This document shows, one piece after another, positions 46,990 to 56,416 of a DNA stretch of 64,000 nucleotides (its first letter is position 1; each line of letters begins with the position of its first letter). Origin of the DNA: Opitutales bacterium (GTDB lineage Bacteria > Verrucomicrobiota > Verrucomicrobiia > Opitutales > Oceanipulchritudinaceae); NCBI GenBank assembly GCA_016932335.1, contig JAFGCZ010000012.1, positions 248,001 to 312,000 on the forward strand. The letters run 5' to 3'. Both the position numbers and the translations under genes were made by a program. The notes beneath the pieces were generated by a model. The model did not search any database and was not told the DNA's origin. It worked only from the letters and a program-made list of their open reading frames with translations.

Positions 46990-48318
46990 ATGTTGCCCCC
47001 TCTCAAAAAAACACAAATCTTCGGTTATAGTATTGGCGATTTGGGAATCAATTTGAATTTTCAAATGGTCGGATTCTATCTGGCTTATTTTTATACCGAT
47101 GTCTTTGGTCTGAAGCCGGCTCATGTAACTATTCTCTTTCTCGTAGCTCGTATTTGGGATGCCGTGAACGATCCACTGATGGGGTATATCTCCGATCACA
47201 CACGTTCTCGTTGGGGGAAGTTTCGTCCTTATCTTCTTTTCTGCGCCGTCCCTTTGAATGTGCTTCTGATTGCCTGTTTCTTTACTCCTGAATTCAGTTA
47301 TACGGGCAAACTGATTTACGCCTATGTAACTTACATTTTGCAGGGAATGCTCTTTACCGCAGTCGGTCTTCCGTATTCATCCATTAATGCCGTGATGACG
47401 CAAGATTCTCAGGAACGTTCCGTTATTTCGTCATGGCGAATGTTTTTTGCGGTGGTTATGGCTCTTGGTTTTATTGCCATCTTTGGAAAGCCTATCGTTG
47501 GACTCTTTGAGACTGAACAGAAGGGATTCTTCTTCTTGGCGATTATTCTTGGGGTTTCTTCAACGGCGCTCCTTTGGTTGGCCTTTACGCAATCCGAAGA
47601 GAGAGTGGAAGTTGCCAGAGAGCGATATGGTGTTAAAGATATTGTAACTATCCTTTTCGGAAACCGCGAGCTGTGGGTTCTTGCTTTGGCAATGCTTCTC
47701 AACACAGGCGTATGGGTTATTGGCAATACTGTGGCTCTCTACTACTTTAAGTATATCCTCCACAATGCGGACCTGCAGTCACTCTTTTTCCGCTATATGA
47801 TTCCATGTAATGTGGTGGGGGTTATTGTAACGCCTTACCTTACCCGATTGATTGGTAAGCATAAAACCTTTATTCTTGGCAGTATCATTGTCGCAATTTT
47901 TTCCTTTTCCCGTTACTTTGTGCCCGATGAATCATTAATCCTTATTTTTGCCCTTTCTATGGTAAGCACTGTTGGGATGATGTTCTGTTCGGTTACTCAG
48001 TGGGCCATGCTTCCGGATACGATCGAATACGGTCAATGGAAAACAGGTGTTCGCTCAGAGGGCATTCCTTACGCATTCTTTTCCTTCATGCAGAAAGCCG
48101 GCATGGCTCTGGCAGGTAGTTTTGCCACTTATGTAATGGCCCGTACCGGTTACGAAGCCAACACGGATTTAGTGCCTGCCGCAGAAGAGGGTATTCGCTG
48201 GCTCTTCAATATCGTACCCGCAGTGTGTTCCTTGTTGTGCCTCTTTAGCCTCTTCTTCTACCGCCTCAACGAGGCCCGCTACAAAGAGATTCTTACGGAA
48301 TTAAATTCCTCAGAGTAA
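46990..48318 (+). CDS. GPH-family sugar:cation symporter (xyloside/glucuronide type)
   Basis: 442 aa inner-membrane transporter with 12 predicted helices. The family motifs are GYSIGDLGINLNFQMVGFYLAYFYTDVFG and DAVNDPLMGYISDHTRSRWGKFRPYLL. GPH carriers import pentosides, hexuronides and oligosaccharides. Followed 10 bases later by GH115 and then GH8 genes, it probably imports xylo-oligosaccharides or glucuronic acid released from glucuronoxylan. Start is ATG 46990; GTG 46984 is possible. The 134-base spacer upstream holds an ATTGTTAGAA box (46865) like the candidate LacI sites. Confidence 0.9.
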   Translation: MLPPLKKTQIFGYSIGDLGINLNFQMVGFYLAYFYTDVFGLKPAHVTILFLVARIWDAVNDPLMGYISDHTRSRWGKFRPYLLFCAVPLNVLLIACFFTPEFSYTGKLIYAYVTYILQGMLFTAVGLPYSSINAVMTQDSQERSVISSWRMFFAVVMALGFIAIFGKPIVGLFETEQKGFFFLAIILGVSSTALLWLAFTQSEERVEVARERYGVKDIVTILFGNRELWVLALAMLLNTGVWVIGNTVALYYFKYILHNADLQSLFFRYMIPCNVVGVIVTPYLTRLIGKHKTFILGSIIVAIFSFSRYFVPDESLILIFALSMVSTVGMMFCSVTQWAMLPDTIEYGQWKTGVRSEGIPYAFFSFMQKAGMALAGSFATYVMARTGYEANTDLVPAAEEGIRWLFNIVPAVCSLLCLFSLFFYRLNEARYKEILTELNSSE

Positions 48319-48327
48319 GCCTTTTTC

Positions 48328-51000
48328 ATGAAATTTGTCCGCGTTTCTTTACATATACCTTTTCTTTCTGCTGTTCTTTATACCTTTACTTTAAATTTTC
48401 TCTCACTTGCTGTTCAAGCCGCAGGAATCGATGCGTCGGTTCCGTCGTTCCATGCCTATACCTTAAGTTCGGTTCCGGCATACTTTGATTCCGGCAGTTT
48501 TGTCAGTAGCGAGCAAGGAGATGGTTTTTTCCCATTGTCTGCCCTTGGTGTTTCGGCCCCCGTTGTGTTAAGTAAACAGGAGCTTCAAGGGGTGGCTATT
48601 GTAGCCGACCACCTAAGGGCAGACATTGGGGCCGTTTCCGGAACTGCCCCAGAGGTAGTTCAAGGAGCCATTCCCGACAATGCACCCTATATAGTTGTTG
48701 TTGGGACTCTGGAGCACAGTGATCTGATTCAGCAACTGATTGCTTCAGGAAAATTGCAGGTTGATGATCTTTCTGGAAAATGGGAGGCCTCTGTCACTCA
48801 AGTTGTTGAAGCTCCATTTTCTGGTGTTAGGCAGGCCCTTGTTATCGTTGGTAGCGATAAGCGTGGTGCTATTTATGGGATGTTTGATCTCTCCCGGAAA
48901 ATCGGTGTTTCTCCCTGGTACTGGTGGGCCGATGTTCCTGTGCGCCATGCAGACAATTTATATATTAAACCGGGCTCCTATCGAATGGAGTCGCCAAAGG
49001 TTCAATACCGTGGCATTTTTATCAACGATGAGGCTCCGGCATTATCCGGCTGGGTATACGAGAAATTTGGGGAATTCAACAAAGATTTCTACGAGAAGGT
49101 TTATGAGTTGATCCTGCGCCTGCGTGGCAATTACCTATGGCCTGCTATGTGGGGACGTTCACTTTTTGATGATGATTCGCAAAGTGATGATCTGGCGGAC
49201 GTTTATGGCATTGTTCTTGGAACATCACATCACGAACCTCTGATGAGGGCGCATGTGGAATGGCAGCGTTATGGAAGCGGCCCTTGGGACTATTCCAAAA
49301 ATGCTCAAGTGCTCAGCAGATTTTGGAGAGAAGGTGTTGAACGCATGGGAGCCAAGGAAAGTATCGTTACCATCGGGATGCGTGGAGATGGTGATGAGCC
49401 CATGAGCGAGGAAAGCAATATCGCTCTCTTGGAGCAGATTGTCGCCGACCAGCGCGATATCATTGCCGATGTCACTGGAGAACCGGCAGAAAAAACGCCG
49501 CAGATGTGGGCGCTCTACAAAGAAGTTCAGGATTACTACGATAAAGGAATGCGCGTTCCTGATGATGTTACATTGCTCCTGTGCGACGATAATTGGGGCA
49601 ATATCCGAAAACTGCCCCCGGTGGACGCGCAGGCGCGTAGCGGTGGCTATGGCATCTATTATCATTTTGATTACGTGGGTGGTCCGCGCAATTACAAGTG
49701 GATCAATACGGTGCAGATATCCCGTGTCTGGGAGCAAATGCATTTGGCCTACGAGCACAACGTTCGCAAACTGTGGATTGTCAATGTGGGCGATATTAAG
49801 CCGATGGAGTATCCCATTTCTTTCTTTCTCGATTATGCCTGGAATCCCGATGCCATTCAGGCCAAGGACCTTCCCGCATATGCCGAACGTTGGGCAGCCG
49901 AACAGTTCGGCGAAACGCTCGCTGCTCCAGTGGCTCATATGCTCACAGAGTATACCCGTTTTAACAGCCGGAGAAAACCGGAAATGTTGAATGCCAAGAC
50001 TTATGCACTGAAGGAGGGTCGTGAGTGGAACCGTGTAGAAAACGATTATAAAGCACTGCAACGCGAGGCCGAGTCTGTTTCAGCGCAATTGCCGTCGCCT
50101 GATTTTGCCGATGCCTACTATCAGTTGATCTCTTATCCTGTTATGGCTGGGAGTAACCTCAACGAGATGTATGCCGCCGTTGCCCGTAACCGCTTCTTTG
50201 CCAAGCGTGGAATGTTGGAGGCCAACGCGCAGGCAGATCGTGTGAAGACCGCCTTTGCCAAAGATGCAGACCTTTCCGAAGCCTATCACAGCATGAAGCA
50301 GGGGAAGTGGCACCACATGATGGCTCAAACCCACATTGGTTACATAAACTGGCAGGAACCTGAAGCTCAGGTATGTCCGGAAGTTGCTTATGTTGACGAA
50401 TCTGGAACTTCTGCAGATAACGTTGCTACATGTGTTGAACAACCAGTGACTTTACCTATTACTGAAATCCAGACCGGTGTGTTCATCGAGCAAAATGGAT
50501 TTATCACTATGGAGGCTCCGCATTTCTCCAGGAAAATCGAGGCAAAAGGGCAGAGGTGGCTTGTTGTTCCCGATCTGGGGAGAACCGGTTCGGCGGTGAC
50601 CATTACACCGGTTACAGTGGCGTCACAACTACCGGGTGAGGATAGCTCTCGTTTACAGTACCGTGTATATCTGAATGAACCCGGAACTGTAACTGTAAAT
50701 GTATATGTTTCTCCCACTTTAGATTATGAGGATCGTGGCGGATTGCGCTATGCCGTTTCCTTTGATGGGGAAACGCCTCAAGTGGTAAATATTCACGATG
50801 AATCCTTTGGCAATTGGGATCAATGGGTCGGAGAGAACATTATTAAGCCGCGAAGTGTTCATCACCTGAGTGATTCCGGAGTGCATACGCTTAATATTTG
50901 GAGTGTTGATCCAGGCGTTGTTTTTCAAAAAATAGTGATCGAAACTGGAGAACCAACCGACACTTACCTTGGTCCTCAGGAATCTCCTATTTCACAATAA
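48328..51000 (+). CDS. GH115 xylan alpha-1,2-glucuronidase
   Basis: 890 aa exported enzyme (hydrophobic N-terminus, cleavage near VQAAG). The core is typical of family GH115: an N-terminal sandwich (YIVVVGTLEHSDLIQ, VIVGSDKRGAIYGMFDLSRKIGVSPWYWWADVPV), then the barrel (YRGIFINDEAPALSGW, LRGNYLWPAMWG, GIVLGTSHHEPLMR, GMRGDGDEPM, LLLCDDNWGNIRKLP). It cuts (4-O-methyl)glucuronic acid from xylan or its oligomers. A C-terminal beta domain completes it. It is the key enzyme naming the locus as glucuronoxylan-directed. Confidence 0.93.
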   Translation: MKFVRVSLHIPFLSAVLYTFTLNFLSLAVQAAGIDASVPSFHAYTLSSVPAYFDSGSFVSSEQGDGFFPLSALGVSAPVVLSKQELQGVAIVADHLRADIGAVSGTAPEVVQGAIPDNAPYIVVVGTLEHSDLIQQLIASGKLQVDDLSGKWEASVTQVVEAPFSGVRQALVIVGSDKRGAIYGMFDLSRKIGVSPWYWWADVPVRHADNLYIKPGSYRMESPKVQYRGIFINDEAPALSGWVYEKFGEFNKDFYEKVYELILRLRGNYLWPAMWGRSLFDDDSQSDDLADVYGIVLGTSHHEPLMRAHVEWQRYGSGPWDYSKNAQVLSRFWREGVERMGAKESIVTIGMRGDGDEPMSEESNIALLEQIVADQRDIIADVTGEPAEKTPQMWALYKEVQDYYDKGMRVPDDVTLLLCDDNWGNIRKLPPVDAQARSGGYGIYYHFDYVGGPRNYKWINTVQISRVWEQMHLAYEHNVRKLWIVNVGDIKPMEYPISFFLDYAWNPDAIQAKDLPAYAERWAAEQFGETLAAPVAHMLTEYTRFNSRRKPEMLNAKTYALKEGREWNRVENDYKALQREAESVSAQLPSPDFADAYYQLISYPVMAGSNLNEMYAAVARNRFFAKRGMLEANAQADRVKTAFAKDADLSEAYHSMKQGKWHHMMAQTHIGYINWQEPEAQVCPEVAYVDESGTSADNVATCVEQPVTLPITEIQTGVFIEQNGFITMEAPHFSRKIEAKGQRWLVVPDLGRTGSAVTITPVTVASQLPGEDSSRLQYRVYLNEPGTVTVNVYVSPTLDYEDRGGLRYAVSFDGETPQVVNIHDESFGNWDQWVGENIIKPRSVHHLSDSGVHTLNIWSVDPGVVFQKIVIETGEPTDTYLGPQESPISQ

Positions 51001-51012
51001 CTGGGTTTACGG

Positions 51013-52200
51013 ATGAATACACGCATTTGTTTTTTGTTTAGTCTCTTTTTCTCTACAATTTCCGCATGGGCTCAACCCGCAGCGTTAACACAGAAAAACT
51101 TATTTGTTGAATGGCTTGATCAATCTCCTGAAGCAGTGCTGCAAAAAATAGATCAAGCCTGGGATCAGTTGTTTTACGGAGACGATGAGGAACAGTGCAT
51201 CTATTATCCGGTTGGCGAAGACATGGCCTATATTGCCGATGTCGGAAATGGTGATGTGCGCTCCGAGGGGATGTCATACGGGCTCATGATTGCCGTGCAA
51301 CTGAACCATAAAGAAGAGTTTGACCGGCTCTGGAAATGGGCCAAAACCTACATGTATCACTCCAGTGGTCCCAGAAAGGGATATTTCGCCTGGCAGTGCA
51401 GTTTTGATGGCCGGATCATCGATCCGGCGACTGCTTCCGATGGGGAAGAATGGATCGCTATGGCCCTTATTTTTGCCTCTCACCGTTGGGGCGATGGAGA
51501 TGGTATCTTCAATTATAAATCCGAAGCGCTTGAGTTGCTCGATGTAATGTTGAACAAGACCGATCCTGGAGATTCTTTTTATAAAAGCATTTTCGATCGT
51601 CGCCAGCGACAGGTGGTTTTTGTGCCTCAGGATACGGCTGCTGATTTTACGGATCCATCCTATCATCTGCCGGCGTTCTACGAGTTGTGGGCACTTGAGG
51701 ATTCAAATCATGCTGACTTTTGGAGAAGTGCTGCCGAAACCAGCCGAGAGTTTTTTAAAAAAACGGCACATCCACAGACAGGCTTAATGCCGGACTATGC
51801 CAATTTTGATGGATCACCCAAAACAGGGTGGGGGGGGCACGAAGATTTTAGATTTGATGCCTGGAGAACGTTGGCAAACGTCTCCATCGATTATGCATGG
51901 TTTGCTAAAGATTATTGGCAGGTGAAACAAAGCCGCAGAGTGCTCTCCTTTTTATCTACATTCGGAACAAGGCCTCCCAACCAGTTTTCTCTAGATGGCA
52001 ACCCTTTGTCCGAAGATGTATCGCTCGGTTTGGTATCTATGGCCGCGGTTGCGGGTCTGGCTGCCGGGCAGGAGTATGGAGAACCTTTCGTTGAAGCCTT
52101 GTGGAATGCGGATATTCCACAGGGCCACTGGCGCTATTACGATGGCCTGCTCTACATGCTGGGCCTCATCCAAGTCAGTGGGCAGTTTTCTATCTATTGA
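51013..52200 (+). CDS. GH8 reducing-end xylose-releasing exo-oligoxylanase
   Basis: 395 aa with signal peptide MNTRICFLFSLFFSTISAWA. The GH8 (alpha/alpha)6 barrel motifs are DVRSEGMSYGLMIAVQL (general-acid Glu), TASDGEEWIAMAL (Asp) and FRFDAWRTLAN (Asp, likely base by analogy with Rex enzymes). The pattern is that of Rex-type exo-oligoxylanases, which release xylose from reducing ends, rather than endocellulases. It lies 12 bases after GH115. Confidence 0.9.
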   Translation: MNTRICFLFSLFFSTISAWAQPAALTQKNLFVEWLDQSPEAVLQKIDQAWDQLFYGDDEEQCIYYPVGEDMAYIADVGNGDVRSEGMSYGLMIAVQLNHKEEFDRLWKWAKTYMYHSSGPRKGYFAWQCSFDGRIIDPATASDGEEWIAMALIFASHRWGDGDGIFNYKSEALELLDVMLNKTDPGDSFYKSIFDRRQRQVVFVPQDTAADFTDPSYHLPAFYELWALEDSNHADFWRSAAETSREFFKKTAHPQTGLMPDYANFDGSPKTGWGGHEDFRFDAWRTLANVSIDYAWFAKDYWQVKQSRRVLSFLSTFGTRPPNQFSLDGNPLSEDVSLGLVSMAAVAGLAAGQEYGEPFVEALWNADIPQGHWRYYDGLLYMLGLIQVSGQFSIY

Positions 52201-52304
52201 TGTTTTGTAAAATGTTTTTTTTGAGTAGGTTAACTAATTGCTTTTCTATTATTAGAATAATGTCTTTCTTTGCCTTTTTCGGTTTTTGTGTAAATTATTA
52301 GTTT

Positions 52305-52409
52305 AATAGCTACCCCCATCGAATTACCCCTACAAAGAGCTTGCTGTACCTGTTTTATGGCTACTGTAGGGATCGTTCGATTCTCTGTAACCAACTACTC
52401 CATAAAACA
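52305..52409 (+). promoter_or_regulatory. Leader of the first TonB-dependent receptor gene
   Basis: AATAGCTAC (52305-52313) lies 105 bases and CTGTAACCAA (52385-52394) 25 bases before the ATG. The same two blocks lie at 106 and 25 bases before the second receptor. A GAATTACCCCTA (about 52320) also resembles ATTACCCCTA just before the LacI start. The 209-base spacer (52201-52409) holds no gene. Confidence 0.5.
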
Positions 52410-55400
52410 ATGAAACAAATATCGCGAAAAGCAGCATATTGCTGCGCGCTCAGTGTTTCACTTCTTGGCACGCTCAATGCCCAGGATGCCGGTGAGGACG
52501 AAGATGTTCTCTTACTGACTCCCTTTGAAGTGGAATCATCGCAGGACGTAGGCTATCTGGCTACTAGTACCCTCGCAGGAACCCGCATCCGCACTGATAT
52601 GAAGGATGTAGGTTCGGCCATATCTGTTGTTACCAAAGAAATGTTAGATGATATCGGTGCAATAGATAATTCAACCCTACTACAATATACTACGAATGCT
52701 GAAGTTTCCGGAACCAGAGGTACTTATGCTGGTCTTGGAAATGCCCAAGAGATTAATGAAACAAGCCAGCTGCGTCAACCCGCTGGTGGACAACGTGTTC
52801 GTGGTCTTGATTCAGCTGACAATACCCGTGATTTCTTTGGAACTGATATTCCATGGGATAATTACAATGTAGACCGTATCGATATCCAGCGCGGACCCAA
52901 TTCCATGCTGTTTGGGCTTGGTAGCCCTGCCGGTATCATTAATGCATCTCTTAACAATGCGGAGTATGCAGATTTTGGTGAAGTGGAACTGCGCATCGGT
53001 TCCTATGGAAGCAATCGTGAGGCCGTAGATATTAATCGGGAAATCATTCCCGGTGTTTTGGCTGTTCGAGTGGATGCGGTACTGAATAATGAACGTTATA
53101 AGCAGGACCAAGCCTTCGAAGATGCAAAACGAATCTATGGTGCGGTACGATTTGAGCCGAAAATTTTTAGCTCTGATTTTAAGACCAGTATCAAAGCCAA
53201 ATTTGAAAATGGAAACGTCAAAGCCAATCGCCCTAGAATCACCACTCCCATTGACTTAATCACACCATGGTTTACTTCTGTTGAAGATGGCGGTTTGGGT
53301 AAGTATACGGTAACTGATCCATATGAGTTGGGTTCTACCCCGGAAGACACAAATCCATGGCTGAATAATGGAGGAATCAATCAGCAGCAACCTGTTTGGT
53401 TTATTGATGGTGCTACAGGTACTCAGAGTATTTATTCTGGTTACATTAATACCGGTGCGATCAAATCAGATGGAACTGCTGGTAACGTATCTGAAAGCAT
53501 CCAGGGACAGAGATATTCCAATACCTTCACAGGATTAAGAAACTACCCTTCTTATGCCTATGAAGCGGATTTGGAAGGAAACCAGTATGGCCAATATCGC
53601 AATCAGTCTATGACTGACAGTACCATCTTTGATTTCTACAATAACCTTATTGATGGAAATACAAAGAGTGAATGGGAAGACTGGAACGCTTATAACCTGT
53701 CTTTTACTCAGATGGGATGGGGCGATCGTGTTGGGTTGAGTGTTGACTATGATCATCAGGAATACACCAGTGGTGGTCAAAGCTTATTATCGAATCCAAC
53801 GATCAGTGTTGATATTAATCAGTATTTGCAGGATGGTTCTCTGAATCCGAATTACGGGCGTGCTTATGTTGTTGGTGGTCCCGGAACAGGATCGTCCTAC
53901 GATAGTAAGCGCGAATTTTTCCGCTCGACTCTCTTTGGGGAATTTAGGGCATCCGACTTATTTGATGAAGATAGTCTGATGACCAAGATTTTGGGTAAGC
54001 ATAGGCTGAATGGCAGCTACTCCAAAGAAACATATACCTACGAGAAACTGGGCTGGAATTTGTATGCACATGATGCTGCCTGGGGGCAATTCTGGAAGCG
54101 TTCTGATAACGTAGAAATTACAGATCGCGTTCCAGTCGCCAATATTTATCTGGGTGATTCGTTGGCCAGTGCCAATACTGCATCCGGGGCTTATATTCCA
54201 GGGATTACAGGAAATGTTGCTTTGAACGATGGTAATGTTTACCTGTTCGAGTCAACTTGGAATGCTACAGGAGTAAATTACAGTGATCCTTGGACTGTAC
54301 CAGATAATATTGCTTATCGGTATGGTGATGTTTGGAGCAATCCTCCGACTCAGGCATCAAATCCTGACAACTATGTTGGTTGGAATTCCAATAGAACATT
54401 AAATCTTTTGAGCTATGATGCAGGCGATACAAGCTTGTATACTTCTGCTGAAAAGACAGTTCGTAAGACTGAGTCTTACGCTGGAACTTGGCAGGGATTT
54501 ATGCTGAATGATGCCATTGTCGGCACTTTTGGCTGGCGCTATGATACGGTTAAAACTAAAGATGCCAAAGCCAGTGCTATCTCCTCCAATCGAAATATTC
54601 TCAATATGAGTTCGGAGGAAGTTGATGGTACAGAAGGGTATAATCTTCCTGATGATTATCCTGAAGATCAAATATTTAAGGCTCATAGTACTTCTTACAG
54701 TGTAGTTGCGCACTTGAATAAGTTCTTCCCGAAGGATCCACTTCCCATTGATATCAGCCTTACCTATAATGAGTCTGATAACTTTAGGGTAACCAGTGTG
54801 CGCCGAAACATATATGGTGCTCCTATCTCCAATCCTCAAGGGGATACAAAGGAATACGGTATCTTGCTTTCTACTAAGGATGGTCGTTATTCGTTCCGTG
54901 CTATTAAGTACGAAACAAATATGACAGGAGTTAGTGTTGATATGAATACGAACGCCCTCTCCAGCACTGTAGCCGGTGGCTTGGCTTGGCGTAATGTATT
55001 CCTTTATAGGCTCAGTAGTTATACTTGGGATACTAGAGAAGATCCTTATAAAGAAGATTATGGTGAAGGCTATACCAGAAATACCTGGCACCCTGCTTGG
55101 ATCGATAATGACACTGGGCGTCCTGTTGCCGGTTATGGTAATACTTGGAATCCCGAGCATGATCCGAGCGATGAAGGCTATGATGATCTCAACCCAGCCC
55201 CTGAAAATGCTTATTTTGAGACTCGTGAGCAGGCCATTGAACACCGCGATGCAGTAATTAATGCCTGGAATGATATCCAACGCTATCTCGAAGCATTAGG
55301 GTATTTTGACGCTTGGAATTATACTCCGACAACCACGAGTGCATTGACGGATCGTTCCACTTACGAAGCAGCGATGACTTCTGTTGGACCGACTAGTATT

Positions 55401-56171
55401 CTTGGTCTTGGTGGTCATGGCACTGCGGACATTCCAGCTGCTCAATATATTCCTGTTGAAAATACCGTAGGTACTTACGGAACGAGAAGCAATCCGGGAT
55501 TTGCTGTAACGTCTGATACTGCTTCCGAAGGGTATGAGTTCGAATTCACGGCTAATCCGACCGATAATTGGCGCATCTCTTTCAACGCTTCAAAAACAAC
55601 CGCTAATCGCTTTAATGTTGGTGGTGAGGTTCTTGATTCATTTGTAAATTATATGGATGAACAAATGAGTGGTATTGCCGGAGATATGCGTCGTTGGAAT
55701 GGCGATTTCGGTTCTGAAATCCGTACCGATTGGTTTAGCTGGCGTAATAACTACACGCTCTTGAAGCTTAATGAAAACGCTGCCGCTTCTGAAATTCGCA
55801 AGTGGCGCTACAATATCATTACAAACTATAGTTTTTCAGAGGGCTTGTTAAAGGGGGCTGGGGTAGGATGTGCCTACCGCTGGCAGGACAAAGTTATCAT
55901 TGGTTATCCAGTTCTTCCAGGTGAAGGATATATTGCCAATTATGACCTTGAGAATCCATATTACGGTCCGACGGAAGATGGTTTCGATTTCTGGATTAGC
56001 TATGAACGTCCCATCACTGAAAAAATCGGTTGGAAGATTCAGCTGAATGTACGTAATGCATTCCAGGATGAAGGATTGATTCCTATCTCCACTCAGCCTG
56101 ATGGAAGCTATGCTTCTGTTCGTATCAGGTCTGGTCAGGAGTGGACTCTTACCAATTCCTTCACATTCTAA
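52410..56171 (+). CDS. TonB-dependent outer-membrane receptor (first of tandem pair)
   Basis: 1253 aa. Signal peptide MKQISRKAAYCCALSVSLLGTLNA, TonB-box-like LLTPFEVES, plug domain (TLAGTRIRTDMKDVGSAISVVTKEML, VRGLDSADNTRDFFGTDIPWDNYNVDRIDIQRGPNSMLFG) and a very long beta-barrel ending ...LTNSFTF. The plug style and size are those of Verrucomicrobia. No SusD is nearby. By position after GH115/GH8 it likely takes up glucuronoxylan oligosaccharides. The chosen start follows the signal peptide; an upstream in-frame start (52341) would precede it with non-signal sequence. Confidence 0.9.
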   Translation: MKQISRKAAYCCALSVSLLGTLNAQDAGEDEDVLLLTPFEVESSQDVGYLATSTLAGTRIRTDMKDVGSAISVVTKEMLDDIGAIDNSTLLQYTTNAEVSGTRGTYAGLGNAQEINETSQLRQPAGGQRVRGLDSADNTRDFFGTDIPWDNYNVDRIDIQRGPNSMLFGLGSPAGIINASLNNAEYADFGEVELRIGSYGSNREAVDINREIIPGVLAVRVDAVLNNERYKQDQAFEDAKRIYGAVRFEPKIFSSDFKTSIKAKFENGNVKANRPRITTPIDLITPWFTSVEDGGLGKYTVTDPYELGSTPEDTNPWLNNGGINQQQPVWFIDGATGTQSIYSGYINTGAIKSDGTAGNVSESIQGQRYSNTFTGLRNYPSYAYEADLEGNQYGQYRNQSMTDSTIFDFYNNLIDGNTKSEWEDWNAYNLSFTQMGWGDRVGLSVDYDHQEYTSGGQSLLSNPTISVDINQYLQDGSLNPNYGRAYVVGGPGTGSSYDSKREFFRSTLFGEFRASDLFDEDSLMTKILGKHRLNGSYSKETYTYEKLGWNLYAHDAAWGQFWKRSDNVEITDRVPVANIYLGDSLASANTASGAYIPGITGNVALNDGNVYLFESTWNATGVNYSDPWTVPDNIAYRYGDVWSNPPTQASNPDNYVGWNSNRTLNLLSYDAGDTSLYTSAEKTVRKTESYAGTWQGFMLNDAIVGTFGWRYDTVKTKDAKASAISSNRNILNMSSEEVDGTEGYNLPDDYPEDQIFKAHSTSYSVVAHLNKFFPKDPLPIDISLTYNESDNFRVTSVRRNIYGAPISNPQGDTKEYGILLSTKDGRYSFRAIKYETNMTGVSVDMNTNALSSTVAGGLAWRNVFLYRLSSYTWDTREDPYKEDYGEGYTRNTWHPAWIDNDTGRPVAGYGNTWNPEHDPSDEGYDDLNPAPENAYFETREQAIEHRDAVINAWNDIQRYLEALGYFDAWNYTPTTTSALTDRSTYEAAMTSVGPTSILGLGGHGTADIPAAQYIPVENTVGTYGTRSNPGFAVTSDTASEGYEFEFTANPTDNWRISFNASKTTANRFNVGGEVLDSFVNYMDEQMSGIAGDMRRWNGDFGSEIRTDWFSWRNNYTLLKLNENAAASEIRKWRYNIITNYSFSEGLLKGAGVGCAYRWQDKVIIGYPVLPGEGYIANYDLENPYYGPTEDGFDFWISYERPITEKIGWKIQLNVRNAFQDEGLIPISTQPDGSYASVRIRSGQEWTLTNSFTF

Positions 56172-56202
56172 ATTAGTCCTTATTTAGTTTTATTAGAGCA
56201 AA

Positions 56203-56228
56203 GGCCCTCTTTAGAGGGCCTTTTTTTT
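56203..56228 (+). terminator. Intrinsic terminator after the first receptor
   Basis: GGCCCTC (56203-56209) pairs with GAGGGCC (56214-56220) around a four-base loop and is followed by eight Ts, so the second receptor has its own transcription start. Confidence 0.9.
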
Positions 56229-56250
56229 ATAGTAAATCATTATTACGTCA

Positions 56251-56264
56251 AATGTTAGCATTGA
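56251..56264. promoter_or_regulatory. LacI-type operator candidate upstream of the second receptor
   Basis: AATGTTAGCATTGA contains AATG-TTAG-CATT, an inverted repeat with AATG/CATT arms. Thirteen of 14 bases recur at 60190-60203 before the LacI gene. It is likely a binding site for that regulator; this is inference. Confidence 0.45.
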
Positions 56265-56310
56265 TATAAGGTTGGTTTCTCCACCACCGTTAGCATAAAT
56301 CACGCTCTTC

Positions 56311-56416
56311 AATAGCTACTCTCTTGTAATACCTCATAAATATACGCCTCTTACCCTCTGTTTAAGGCATATTTATATGGTCACTAGGTTCCTGTAACCA
56401 AGTAATTAAATATATC
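56311..56416 (+). promoter_or_regulatory. Leader of the second TonB-dependent receptor gene
   Basis: AATAGCTAC (56311-56319) and CTGTAACCAA (56392-56401) recur at 106 and 25 bases before the ATG, as in the first receptor's leader. The last block sits in GGTTCCTGTAACC, a short inverted repeat. The rest of the 245-base spacer holds the preceding terminator and no gene. Confidence 0.5.

Noticed and set aside
49225-50061. 278-residue open frame antisense to GH115
   Set aside because: GH115 is certain on the plus strand; the antisense product has no family features.
54399-55280. 293-residue open frame antisense to the first receptor
   Set aside because: It is a shadow of the receptor gene: Ile-rich, low-complexity translation and no recognisable domain.
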